Shown: positions 54,124 to 64,000 of the stretch, piece after piece
Layout of the letters: each line of letters begins with the position of its first letter
Numbering within the stretch: position 1 is the first letter of the stretch
Source of the DNA: Cordylochernes scorpioides
Taxonomy: Eukaryota; Arthropoda; Arachnida; Pseudoscorpiones; Chernetidae
DNA: 64,000 nt
Direction: 5' to 3'
NCBI GenBank assembly: GCA_030710605.1
Contig: CP092863.1
Location: 114,018,010-114,082,009 of the forward strand
The notes under the pieces: model-generated
Told to the model about the DNA's origin: nothing
The model's database searches: none
Seen by the model: the letters and a program-made list of their open reading frames with translations, nothing else
Position numbers and translations under genes: made by a program

Positions 54124-54289
54124 CATGCCTCGAAAAGGCCGTGGAAGACTCACTCCCCTAACAGCTAGGCGTGCTAATATGACTCGCCGCAGACACAAAA
54201 CCCCAATTGCTATTTCTCTTGTTTACTTTTTTACTAATGCCTATAATTTTTCACCTGAAAGATTTTTTATTTTATTTGTTATTCAATAA
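54124..54289 (+). pseudogene. Short basic ORF remnant in Helitron III
   Basis: A T-rich tract and CAG (54103-54114) precede an ATG that starts MPRKGRGRLTPLTARRANMT, about 55 codons to a stop. The same start is kept in the inverted copy (about 20900-20946, minus). A basic, arginine-rich N-terminus preceded by a splice-acceptor-like tract could be a leftover of an element gene. No Rep or helicase motif is present; function unknown. Confidence 0.25.
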
Positions 54290-54339
54290 ATTATTATCAC
54301 TTATTTTTGGTCTTCTTTTTACTTACTTATTTTACTGGG

Positions 54340-54650
54340 GGTTGGTGGAAGGATGGTCTAAACCGTTGGTTTTCGACCGCTACGACCCGGGTTCGATTCC
54401 CGCATTGGGCACTTTTTTCTGAAAAATAAAAAAAAAATGCTCCAATGGCTTCCGATTCTTGCAAAAGTCCAACCCCACCAGCAAGCGCAAGTAATCAAAC
54501 GGGGCTCTGGCACATTTGTAAATGCAAAGTCGAACTGCTTTTCACATGTTTAGACATGTGGTGTACTTACAGTTAAAGCAGTCGCCTACTCTACCCACCA
54601 TGATTATCAAGGCCTGTACCACGTGTACTAGGGATAAGCAAAAAAAAAAA
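54340..54650 (+). mobile_element. tRNA-derived SINE, family A (in Helitron III)
   Basis: Same insertion as 20424-20732, carried by the inverted Helitron copy; contains GGGTTCGATTCCCGCATTGG and an A10 tail. Confidence 0.85.
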
Positions 54651-55785
54651 TGTTTTACTCATTGATCTATACATACAATTATTTGCATACAATTATTTAC
54701 ATACAAATATATGCATACAATTATATACATACACTTTTCTACATTTTTGCACTCTGCAGTCTAATATGTTGTTAATAATAGGGGTTTTAGACAAATATCA
54801 ACTGTTGAAATTTGATTTTCCAAAATAGTTGAATTATCGAAAGTGTCGAATTAGTTTGTCATATGATAGGCCGTAGGTCGAGACATCCAAAAATGGTCGA
54901 ATTATCGTGTGTTGAATTAATTAGATTATATTGTATATATAAAAATATAGAATTGTTGTTTTTAATGAGGTCTTTTAAATGAATTTATTCCTTTAATATG
55001 TTGTCATATCTGCAATTTTTTTTTTCATTTCCAAATTATTTATTTACACTTTCACCAATGCCTATAGGATCTTTGCGATGGAACAGGTATGGTGTTCTAG
55101 CGCATGTGCTCTCATGTCCTTGAAGCACATATACTGACAGTACCCAAAGTTGAACACACTGTATAATGTCTGAAATATATGACTATAAAGAGGGCTCAAG
55201 GCCAAACCTTTGCTACAAGAGCCTGTGTTTACGCACAGACGACTTTATGTTTTAATGAGGTCTTTAAAATGAATTTATTCCTTTAATATATGTTGTCATA
55301 TCAGCAATTTTTTTTCATTTCCAAAATATTTATTTACACTTTCACCAATGCCTATAGGATCTTTGCGATGGAACAGGTATGGTGTTCTAGCGCATGTGCT
55401 CTCATGTCCTTGAAGCACATATACTGACAGTACCCAAAGTTGAACACACTGTATAATGTCTGAAATATATGACTATAAAGAGGGCTCAAGGCCAAACCTT
55501 TGCTACAAGAGCCTGTGTTTACGCACAGACGACTTTATGTGACTTTTTCAAGTGTGCGAACTTTGGATAGCATACATGTAAAGTTGAACCCAAGTATATA
55601 TAAAATGTAGTTTTTAATGAGGTCATTTAAATGAATTCCTATTAAAATCGTCTCCTCTGAAATATAGTTTGTAAATTTATATTCTGATTTATTTTATTCT
55701 TTTTTTTTTCATTTCCAGAATATATATTTACACTTTTCACCAATGCCTAAAGTTTCTCACCTGAAAGAAAAAAAACTCCGCCTTT

Positions 55786-56062
55786 GCCGGTCCCAAGCCA
55801 GGATGAAAAAGGAGGAGGGGGAGCAGTAACAAGCTCACTAAAAAAACCTGGGCTCAGCTGGCCCGGCTGATAGTACCTTGTAAGGGCTCCTAATCCAGGG
55901 ATACATTCTTTTGGAGCTAAGTCAGTGGCCTGCCACTGAGTAGTGCTCCCAGTCTTGATGACAAAGGCAGACGCATTCTACTTCACCCAATCGTGATGGT
56001 TGTTAATTTCAAGCTTTACAAGCTTGACACTCTAATATGATTGAGTGAAGATAAGAAAGGAG
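55786..56062 (+). repeat. R-repeat copy (in Helitron III)
   Basis: Counterpart of 19302-19586 in the inverted Helitron, with the same internal deletion. Confidence 0.8.
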
Positions 56063-56816
56063 AAAAAATATTTTTGTATTTTTTTTTTTGGCAATAATCT
56101 ATTTATTATCAATTAATTTGATTTTGGTCTTTATTTATTATTCCCCTGCTCTATACATACATTTTGTACATTTACAATGTCAGCCATTTTCTCTGTAATA
56201 CCTTTTTAGCAGCGAAGTTATATTTGAGCAACAAACAATTGTTGAAATTTAAAATGGTCGAATTATCGATAGTGTTGAATTACACTTTGTTATATGATAG
56301 GCTGTAGGTCAAGACAACAAAACATGGTCGAATTATCGAGGTTATATTGTATATATAAAACTAGAAATGTAGTTTTAATGAGGTCCTTTAAATATTTTAA
56401 TTCCTTTTATATGTTGTCTTATCTGCGATATAGTAGCATTTTTTGCAATTTTATTTGCTGATTTGTGTCATTTTTTCACTCAAAATATATTTATTTAAAC
56501 TCTTCAACTAATGCCTATAGTTTCTTCCCTGAAATTGCTTAGCAAACATGAGTTGGTTGTATTGTTATGCTTCGGAGATATTTTAATCCTAAGCAGGGTC
56601 TTTACGAATGGTACACGTATGGTTACACAGTGCATGTGCTCTCATGTTCTTGAAGTAGTGTAGATGTGTTGTTTGCACTTTTATTTTCTGATTTGTTAGT
56701 ATTTTTCTTCTTTTTTCATTTTAAATAATTTTTTAGGCATAGGAACCAATGCCTATAATTTCTCACCTGCGGGCCCTTCGAGTAAACCCGGGGCGTTGCC
56801 CGGGTCACTCGGCTAG

Positions 56817-57353
56817 TATATATATAAAAGTCAGTGTATGTATGTATGTGTGTTTGTTCCTATGTCGGCTATACACGTCCACAATACGTAACTAATCTGA
56901 CTGAAATTTTAACAGTATATAGAGTAGAATCTGGAAAACTTATAGTGAAAATTTCAGGTCTCTATCCCGAATATTATTCGAGTTATTTGCAAATTGCGTT
57001 GCAAATTTGCCCTTTCGCTCGGGAGCAGCGCCTCTAGCGGTGAAGATGGGAGATAATATCAGTTGACCTAATGTACATGTAGAGTTGGAGCGGGACGTTT
57101 CTCAAGAGTGACATCCACGGCGCCAATTTATAATTGTAACGAATAGTATTTGAAAATCAAAATAATAGAATTTTCAATAATCTTTGTGAAAATTTACATT
57201 TTTATTTTTATTATTTAAAAACACACAAAGTTTGAAGCGGGATGTTTCACAAGAGTGACATCCACGGCGCAAATTTATAATTGTAACGAATAGTATTTGA
57301 ATAAAAACATTTAATCGGGTAAAACTAGGGCGTTGCCTGGGTCATTCGGCTAG
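56817..57353 (+). mobile_element. Helitron family II, short copy
   Basis: Begins TATATATATAAAAGTCAGTG directly after the CTAG of Helitron III and ends GGTCATTCGGCTAG. Compared with 51441-52651 it lacks the expected TC start and has an internal duplication of the segment with ACATCCACGGCGC (57109 and 57258). Confidence 0.78.
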
Positions 57354-57867
57354 TAATATATAATTGTAAAAATGGTAATTCGATTTAAAGACAGAATTTT
57401 ATTTAATTATACATATGTTAGGACACCTCGTGACCATAATATGCCAAAATAACCCAGAACCCCACCTAACCTCACCATATCCTACCTTTGTCCATCTAAG
57501 CTACAAACCTCTGGTGATTGCGAGGTGTCGAGATGGAGCCTGAAGCCGCCTTTAGCCTTGGCAACAGCCAGAGTCCAAGATGGAATCAGACACCCCTTCC
57601 TGGTGGTCGAGCCACATGTCCTATGGTGGCCGACTTGAACTCAATACAGAGTCCAAGATGGACTCAGACGCCCCTTCCCTGTAGTCAAGCCACTCACCTA
57701 TAGTGCATGACTTGACTCCACCAGTACCAAGCCAGACTCCAGCATACCTATGGGCAAGCCACAGGCTTCAGGTGAAGGTTCTCAGACAGAACACCACCTT
57801 CACCACGAGCCCTGAACCTTTCCTAAGCTGACCCCAAAATACCCAGATCTAACAATATCTATCTATA
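57354..57867. other. No gene; short direct repeat
   Basis: CAGAGTCCAAGATGGA is present at about 57569 and 57647, part of a ~78-bp imperfect duplication. Two conserved frames across it carry no recognised domain. Confidence 0.4.
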
Positions 57868-58224
57868 TCTATATATATATAAAATTGAATGTCTGTCTAT
57901 CTGTCTGTCTGTCTGTACTCTATAGATTCAAAAACCATACATCCAATCGCCGTGAAATTTTAGGATATTATTAGGTATATCCCCGGGAAGGTTTTTGAAA
58001 AATAATTTCATGAATATCTTGAATATCCTTAGAATTATTTGCAGATTTGTAGATTTAACTCGCAAGCAGCGCCCCCATTGCGACGATGTTAACAAGTTTT
58101 TTTATCTATAAGTTTTATTATCACTAAGTTTATTATCTTAAATATTATTTATCAAAAGTAAGATTTTCTACCTATTAAATGCGCACAAGTCAAAGTTAGT
58201 TTTATCATTTATCTACAACATATA

Positions 58225-59517
58225 CAAGGTGTGTCCCATAAGTTCCCGGACTGGGTCCATAAAAAAAAAGGTAAGATATTTTTTTAAAAAATTATTAAAA
58301 CTTTTTAAAGTAATCCCCCTTTGCTTCAACGCACCAGCGCCATCGTTTCTCCCAATTGTCGAAACAGTTTTTATAGAGCTCTTTTGGAATGCTCTTCAAT
58401 GCCAACAGCGATTTTTCTATTATGTCATCCCTGGTGTCAAAATGTCTTCCTTTTAGAAGTGCTTTAAGTTTGGGGAACAGGAAAAAGTCATTTGGTGCGA
58501 TGTCTGGGGAATAGGGTGGTTGAGGTAGGATTTCTGTCCCGTTTTTAGCCAAAATAACTCGTCACCAAGTGCGCTGTGTGAGGGCGGGCATTGTTATGGT
58601 GTAGGATCCAGTCACCATTAGGCCATTTTTCTGGCATTTTTTTTTCGAATCGCTTCCCTTAGATGGCGAAGAATGTCCAAATACATTTCCTTAATAACCG
58701 TTTGGCCTGCAGGAAGATACTCGTGATGAACAATGCCCTTGTTATCCAAAAAAGCGACCAGCAACACCTTGTTTCTGGATTTCAATATCCTGAATTTTTT
58801 TGGTCTAGGCTCATCCTGACCTCTCCACTCGGCATATTGACGCTTGGTTTCAGGGTCATAGTCATAGACCCATGTCTCGTCGCCTGTGATTATCTTGTCT
58901 TTCCATTCTGGATCCGTTCTTGTCATTTCCAACATGTTCTCACAGGTTGCAAGCCGACACAGTTTTTGCTCATTAGTGAGGAATCTTGGGATGAATTTTG
59001 CAGGAGTCTTTTTGAGCTTCAAATCTTTGGTTACGATCCTTCCAATCGTTGTTTTAGAGATGCCTGTGTCTTGCTCTAGCTCCAGCAAAGTGGTTCGAGG
59101 ATTTTCTTTTATCAAATCGGTGATTTTTTTGCACATTTTGGGCGTTCTTGCCGAGGATCATCTTCAATAGAAATTCTGCCAGCTTTAAATCTAGAATGTC
59201 ATTCAAAAACAGTTGTTCTTTTTGGGGGGTCATTGGGGAATGCTTTATTAGGCATTTTAAAAGTTTCGGTTGCTGATATTTGAAGTTTCACACAAATTTC
59301 TATGCAAATCCTCTGCTTCAATTTTTGTTCCATCGTAAAATCGCCGCAGCGCAAGGTGTAACCTTTAAATAAATTGGCGCACGCCCACGTACCGCCTCGA
59401 TATTGGTACCACCGTGTTGCCAGATATTTTTTCTATAATAAACTGTCAAATTTATTTACATTTTTCCTTTATTTATTTTTTATGGACCCAGTCCGGGAAC
59501 TTATGGGACATACCTTG
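58225..59517 (-). mobile_element. mariner-family transposon (1293 bp)
   Basis: Nearly perfect TIRs of about 42 bp: CAAGGTGTGTCCCATAAG... on the left and ...CTTATGGGACATACCTTG on the right, flanked by TA on both sides. Length is that of a complete mariner. It sits inside the Helitron at 57868-60042. The transposase frame is broken. Confidence 0.93.
58295..59333 (-). pseudogene. mariner transposase, interrupted
   Basis: From an ATG at about 59331 the N-terminus shows a stop inside a helix-turn-helix region and then a frameshift near 59140. The segment 58618-59136 contains a second HTH (ARTTLLELEQDTGISKTTIGRI-like), ITGDETWVYDYDPETKRQ with the first catalytic Asp, and LVAFLDNKGIVHHEYLP with the second. 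A further shift near 58600 leads to LPQPPYSPDIAPNDFFLFP with the third Asp and the C-terminus ending KGDYFKKF. The three acids fit a DD34D enzyme. Named by motif; inactive as it stands. Confidence 0.85.
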
Positions 59518-60042
59518 TATATTGGGAGAATAGATAAAATGATGATTTTGTAATGTAGAAAATTAGGAAAGACAAAATTCAGGATGACACGGCAATTTAT
59601 TTGAGACAAGAATAATGATAATTAATATTGTTTTTTTCAACTTATCGAATATTTTTCAAGGGACCGGGAAAAAATGCTCACTTTATCGAGAGATTCAAAT
59701 TTACGAGTTTCAAATTATCAAAATATATATATTATTTTTTACATATGTTATATTCAAATGACATTTATGTAGGGATAATTTTATTGTTAATTTTCAATTT
59801 GATGTATTGTATACATTTGATCATTAATTAATTATTATTCAGGCATTAAAACTGCTTTTTTGTTCAAAGACAGCAATGTTTAAACGGGTACAGCTAGGTG
59901 GAGCAGATAATCAAACATAAAGTTATCTTGCCAAGTATAGATTCAGTAGGGATTGGATGTTTTCTAAAATTGTTTTAACTAATGTTCGTTAGGTAAACTT
60001 TCACTAGGGTAAAACCCGGGCGAAGCCGGGTACATCCGCTAG

Positions 60043-60714
60043 TCTATGTATATATAAAATTGAATGTCTGTCTGTGTGTACTCTATAGATTCAAAAACCA
60101 TACATCCAATCGCCGTGAAATTTTGGGATATTATTAGGTATATCCCCGGGAAGGTTTTTGAAAAATAATTTCTTGAATATCTTGAATATCCTTAGAGTTA
60201 TTTGCAGATTTGTAGATTTAACTCGCAAGCAGCGCCACCATTGCGACGATGTGATAACAAGTTTTTTATCTATAAGTTTTATTTTCTTAAAGATTATTTA
60301 TCAAAAGTAAGATTATCTCAGGATGACTCGGCAATTTATTTGAGACAAGAATAATGATACAATTCCAAGGCAAAGATACTATTCCTTTAACTTCCAATTA
60401 CCGAGGGAACCAATTAATATTGATTTTATTCAACTTATCGAGTATTTTTCAAGGGACCGGGAAAAATGTTCACTAGATAAAACTATGATTTTCTAATGTA
60501 GAAAATTAGGAAAGACAAAATTCAGGATGACACGGCACACAGGGACCGGGAAAAAATGTTCACTTTATCGAGAGATTCAAATTTACGAGTTTCAAATTAT
60601 CAAAATATATCTTTTTTTATATATATAAGTTTTTAGAGAATTGTTTCAACAAATGTTCGCTAGACAAACCTTTACTCGGGTAAAACCCCGGGCGAAGCCA
60701 GGTACGTCCGCTAG
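60043..60714 (+). mobile_element. Helitron family I, abutting copy
   Basis: Starts TCTATGTATATATAAAATTG at the base after the previous CTAG and ends GGTACGTCCGCTAG at 60714. 672 bp, no coding. Confidence 0.85.
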
Positions 60715-60727
60715 TATATATATAATA

Positions 60728-62215
60728 GGCCTTTTTTTGTGTTTATATTTATATGTATATTAAACTCGATTCGCCGCTAGGTGGCCGGACAATAAACAGC
60801 ACGTGCAGCACCGCTCCGGTAAATATAGTTATATTACTAATATTTCAGTGTATATTTGCCTTATACTATGAAAGGGATAATACGGTTACTCCTAATACTT
60901 GTGGTATGCTACACTAAATATGTAAATTTACTCAAGGTAACGCACTATGCAAAAATCTCAGTACGAAGGGATAATGATGGACAATGTGGTCAAAATATAA
61001 ACTTACCATCTGGGAATATATCTGGTAACCAAAAAAGACTGCTATGTATCATTCTGGCTCTATAATTTATCTCAGGCATTGAACAAAACCCAGGCCCCCC
61101 AACCAAAAGGCAAACTACATTGACTGCGCCAGTACACTCAGGAGAGAGAGAATCAATAGATGGCGAGCTAAAAATGCTAATCTTAAACATGGCGACGGAA
61201 ATAAAGAGTCTAGGAGAGAGAATTGACATCAGACTTACCAAAATAGAGACTCGAATGGACGATTGGAATATGCGATTCTGCAATATGGAGGAGAAGCTAA
61301 CTAAATGTATAGAGTCTCAACAGGCTACCGAAAAATTGGCTTCATGTAATTCGTTAAGGTAAATGAACTGGAGGCTAGAGTCGAATTTTTTGAGACGAGA
61401 CTGCGTGAGCCCAATCTAGTGTTCTATGGTATTGAGAGGGAGGGTGACGAAAACCAGGCAGATTGTAACTTAAAGATTTAAAACGTAATTAGAGATAAAA
61501 TGGAAATCGGAGATGATTTAAAAATAACAAAATGTCACCGACTTTCACGCGGATCCAATGCACCAGTTCTTGTTGTGGTGCCTGATTATGCTGATAGAGC
61601 AAAAATATTTAAAAATGCCTACAAACTCAGAGATACTAAAATATCGATAAGTAAAGATTATAGTAAAAATGTTAGAGAGCAACGGCGCATCCTAATTGCA
61701 AAAAGGAAAGAATTGGGTGAAAGGGGAATAAAATCGAAGTTGAGAGATAACAAGCTTTTTGTAAATGATAAAGTCTGTAAAGTGATGAATGGCCAAGTTG
61801 TTGATAGCACAGGAGCTGCTATATAGCAACAACCTCGTAGAAACAATTGTGTAAATAGAAGAAATACGACATCAAAATCACAAATTAATTCTCCACCCAA
61901 CAATCAAATAACGGAAAGTTACTTCGACACAAATACATGTAAATTCGATTTTCAAGACGCTGACAATGCAATTTTTTCTGAAAATTCGCGAGACATAGAT
62001 TAGACAATTCAGAAAAGGATGGCACTTGGTTATCTATTTTCTTATCAACAAACACAAGAGCCCTCCAACATGTTATCTGTTTGATATTTGTATACCTTCC
62101 TCCAAACCAAATACAGCTGCATAACTAAGATAAACTGTGCAACATCTTCGTACACATTTATTTTTAGCAAATCTTTATTGTCTTAATAAAGTCTGATACA
62201 GCCTTTTATTGTTTA
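60728..62215 (+). mobile_element. Internally deleted LINE carrying ORF1 and a 3' end
   Basis: A 5' region (from about 60728), an ORF1 remnant and a 3' end with CTTAATAAAGTCTGATACAG (62184-62203). ORF2 is absent: after ORF1 the sequence passes directly to a short coding-like piece and the tail. Loss of the middle, not the 5' part, is unusual for LINE insertions. Boundaries approximate; no target duplication identified. Confidence 0.6.
60868..61826 (+). pseudogene. LINE ORF1 with 2A-like motif, coiled coil and RRM
   Basis: The first open piece (60868-61065) begins MKGIIRLLLILVVCY, a hydrophobic leader, and ends in TAA within LLCIILAL. Directly downstream in the same frame is ISGIEQNPGPP (61069-61101), matching the core ExNPGP of 2A ribosome-skipping peptides. 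A coiled coil follows (61150-61340: IKSLGERIDIRLTKIETRMD), then after a frameshift near 61355 an RRM-like part with EPNLVFYGIERE, another stop (61479-61481), and ITKCHRLSRGSNAPVLVVV with a basic C-terminal domain ending at 61826. The order fits the L1-type ORF1 RNA chaperone. Two stops and one frameshift make it inactive. Confidence 0.7.
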
Positions 62216-62337
62216 TTTTCGGAACGCCAAAAAGTGACAAAAACAAATCAAAAAGGGATGATGATAACCTGCGTCTTGCAGATTAACATTTTCATAGAAA
62301 CATATATATATACATATTTATTGCTAGCTATATATCA

Positions 62338-62352
62338 CCATCTTCTCTCTTC
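62338..62352 (-). other. Polypurine tract and probable 3' LTR start of the second Gypsy element
   Basis: On the minus strand, GAAGAGAGAAGATGG overlaps the pol stop codon and is followed by TGATATATAGC, a plausible LTR start at 62337. The far end of that LTR was not identified. Confidence 0.45.
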
Positions 62353-64000
62353 AAACACGAAATCTCACAGGCGGTCTCCTCGCTCTAGGTGGGTTCCGCC
62401 TTAGGACAGGACCCTCCTCTTTCAAGGCCTCGGGGTCCAGCGAGCGAAGAGGCTCCAATGACTTTCCATTGTCTGTATCACTCTGAACCTCTGAATCTTG
62501 ATCCGACCGCTGGCTAGTTAGTCCTGGCGACAGCGACTCCATATAACCTCTGTCTCGTACAACCTCCGAGATTATGGCACTGGGACCTGCTCCTCTTGAG
62601 TGCTCGGGTTGACGCTCTCCATCTCCACTCTCATCTTCCTCACCATTCCTCCACCTTTTTCTAATTTGATCCCTGTGATAGGCTTTTACCTGTCCGTGGA
62701 TCAAAATGGTGTAGACTCTAGTTCCCTTCTTGCCCACAATTTTTCCTGGGATCCATTTATCACCACCTCTAAAGTTTTTACACCACACTAAATCATCTAT
62801 CTGGAATTCTTCCAATTGGGTTCGCCGATCATACTTCATTTGCCTGGCTTGCTGGTCCCTAACTCTAGATGTCAAGCTGGGATGTATCAACGATACTCTG
62901 GTTCGAAGCGCACGCCCAATAAAGAGCTCTGATGGAGTCTTTCCCGTTGTCACATGCGGGGTGCTTCGATATGCCAGAAGAACTTTTGATAAGGTGTCTT
63001 GAATGGTATCCCCAATTTTCCTTTTATTTTTATCCAGGGCAGTCTTAATTGTTCTAACCGCTCTTTCAGCCAAGCCATTACTTTGCGGGTGGTACGCCGG
63101 GATCAATGTTTGTTTAATTCCATTTCCTTCCAGAAAACCTTTCATTTCACTACCAGTAAACTGAGGTCCATTATCAGATACAAGTTCCTCCGGTAGACCA
63201 TAGGAAGAAAAAAGTCGCCGTAGTTGCTCAATGGTTTTGCGTGTGGTGGTCTCTCTCATTGGGATGGCTTCAATCCACTTCGAATGACTATCTACTACTA
63301 TTAATAAATTAATGTTTTCCTTATTTGCAAAATCAATGTGAATTCTTTGCCAAGGTCTGGTTGACCATTTCCAGGGTTGCCATTTTCCTTTATTTGGCCC
63401 ATCCTGGGATTGCTGACAGCTTCTGCACTTATTTACCAAAAACTCGATTTGGGTATCTAGATTTGGCCACCAAAAATGTGATCTTGCTACAGCCTTCATT
63501 TTGTTTATACCGGAATGAGTCTCATGAAGACAGTTCAACATTTTTATTCTGAGAGATGGTGGAATGACAACTCTCATTCCCCAAACCAAACACTCCCCAT
63601 CTACAGTTAGCTCAAGTTTCCTTTGAAAATAAGGTCTGAGGTGATCAGCCACCTTTTCAGGCCAGCCTTGCTGAGTATAAAATTTGGCCAATGAGAGCAC
63701 TTCGTCTTTTTCAGTTTCCGTGGCAATTTCCTCTGCTGTGATCGGCAATTCTTCCACATAGGATAAAGCATAGACATTATTTAATCTTGGAATTTCTTCA
63801 CAGCCCACAGGAAAACGTGACAGAAGATCTGCATTCCCATGGTCTTGAGTTCTTCGAAATTTAATATCGTAAGTATAAGCTGACAAAATAAGCGCCCAAC
63901 GCTGCAATCTTGAAGTAGATAAGGTGGGGATTCCTGATCTTGAGCCCAAAATGGTCACCAATGGCTTATGGTCTGTAATAAGAATAAATTTTCTTCCATA
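62351..64000 (-). CDS. Gypsy pol: RNase H end and integrase (partial)
   Basis: Open to the window edge; the true start lies beyond 64000, and the GTG-like internal start should be ignored. From the edge: ILITDHKPL (RNase H), SRLQRWALILSAYTYDIKF and ADLLSRFP closing RNase H, then the integrase zinc module (H..THSGINK, CRSCQQ at about residues 146-182 from 63961), the core with D210 (HIDFAN), D263 (SDNGPQF) and E299 (NGLAERAV), and a GPY/F-like C-terminal module (DLVWCKNF, WIPGKIVGKKG). All catalytic residues are present and no stop interrupts 536 codons, in contrast to the first Gypsy element. A different Gypsy lineage, resembling proteins annotated K02A2.6-like. Confidence 0.88.
   Translation of the reverse strand, partial: YGRKFILITDHKPLVTILGSRSGIPTLSTSRLQRWALILSAYTYDIKFRRTQDHGNADLLSRFPVGCEEIPRLNNVYALSYVEELPITAEEIATETEKDEVLSLAKFYTQQGWPEKVADHLRPYFQRKLELTVDGECLVWGMRVVIPPSLRIKMLNCLHETHSGINKMKAVARSHFWWPNLDTQIEFLVNKCRSCQQSQDGPNKGKWQPWKWSTRPWQRIHIDFANKENINLLIVVDSHSKWIEAIPMRETTTRKTIEQLRRLFSSYGLPEELVSDNGPQFTGSEMKGFLEGNGIKQTLIPAYHPQSNGLAERAVRTIKTALDKNKRKIGDTIQDTLSKVLLAYRSTPHVTTGKTPSELFIGRALRTRVSLIHPSLTSRVRDQQARQMKYDRRTQLEEFQIDDLVWCKNFRGGDKWIPGKIVGKKGTRVYTILIHGQVKAYHRDQIRKRWRNGEEDESGDGERQPEHSRGAGPSAIISEVVRDRGYMESLSPGLTSQRSDQDSEVQSDTDNGKSLEPLRSLDPEALKEEGPVLRRNPPRARRPPVRFRV

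Larger units (their letters stand above)
52652..56816 (+). mobile_element. Helitron family III, inverted copy (4.2 kb)
   Basis: 5' TC at 52652-52653 abuts the CTAG of the preceding Helitron; 3' CTAG at 56813-56816 follows a CCCGGGGCGTTGCCCGGGT hairpin. Inverted relative to 18548-23188. It lacks about 0.9 kb present there and has a ~270-bp tandem duplication near 54990-55540. It carries the R-repeat (55786-56062) and a SINE A copy (54340-54650). Confidence 0.82.
57868..60042 (+). mobile_element. Helitron family I, host of a mariner
   Basis: 5' TCTATATATATATATAAAA after A; 3' GGGCGAAGCCGGGTACATCC and GCTAG ending at 60042. Without the mariner (58225-59517) it is about 0.88 kb. A short TCTG repeat follows the 5' end, as in the other family I copies. 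Confidence 0.83.

Noticed and set aside
57518..57703. Small host gene
   Set aside because: A 61-codon frame across a ~78-bp imperfect repeat, no homology, no splice or promoter signals that I can defend.

Overview
This is a transposon-dominated stretch of an animal nuclear genome. I found no convincing host protein-coding gene, no rRNA and no prokaryotic feature. The element mix is typical of arthropods: a Gypsy element with the gag/pol layout common in arthropods, a Penelope-like fragment with a GIY-YIG end, mariner, a ZBED-type hAT, Helitrons, and several LINE and tRNA-SINE families. A chelicerate or insect is my inference; the species cannot be named from the sequence. The background is AT-rich. 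The main exception is the GC-rich Tx1-like LINE at 10.6-15.9 kb.

0-8.6 kb: a decayed Gypsy LTR retrotransposon (227-8595) whose 3' LTR is complete. Two LINE insertions sit inside it, each with a perfect 15-bp target site duplication (TSD): a 3.55-kb element with a 1036-codon open frame (1217-4767, minus) and a 278-bp Tx1-like 3' end (7461-7738, minus). 8.6-10.5 kb: a small palindromic element split by a 75-bp LINE tail, a 350-bp foldback element and an unidentified repeat. 10.5-15.9 kb: a two-ORF Tx1-like LINE whose reading frames are both open, flanked on each side by eleven AC dinucleotides. The AC tract belongs to the tail of an older LINE, so one retroelement has landed in the microsatellite tail of another.

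16-23.2 kb: three minus-strand Helitrons, two of about 1.1 kb and one of 4.6 kb. The large one carries a SINE, an R-repeat, a MITE and tRNA-like pieces. 23.2-29 kb: a tRNA-Arg(ACG)-like gene, three tandem LINE tails, a LINE ORF2 C-terminal remnant, and a frameshifted hAT transposon with perfect TIRs and an 8-bp TSD inside an R-repeat. 29-36.4 kb: SINEs, two inverted arrays of a ~166-bp LINE-tail unit, and two MITE-like elements containing 76-bp minisatellites (6 and 9 units). 36.8-39.4 kb: a LINE 3' end expanded into an 89-bp tandem array with an 896-bp higher-order repeat.

39.5-46 kb: a third Tx1-like ORF2 remnant, an R-repeat, and an LTR element with 99%-similar 711-bp LTRs and a 3.1-kb interior without recognisable coding (LARD-like), inserted at a Helitron end. 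46-51.2 kb: a mariner remnant split by an R-repeat, and a 5'-truncated LINE with RT and RNase H domains. 51.4-60.7 kb: two chains of abutting head-to-tail Helitrons, with a Penelope fragment in one and a 1.29-kb mariner in the other. 60.7-64 kb: a broken LINE ORF1 preceded by a 2A-like motif, and the 3' half of a second Gypsy pol on the minus strand that runs off the window.

The genes do not form a pathway. The window is a record of repeated nesting, and TSDs and TIRs allow much of the order of insertion to be read.
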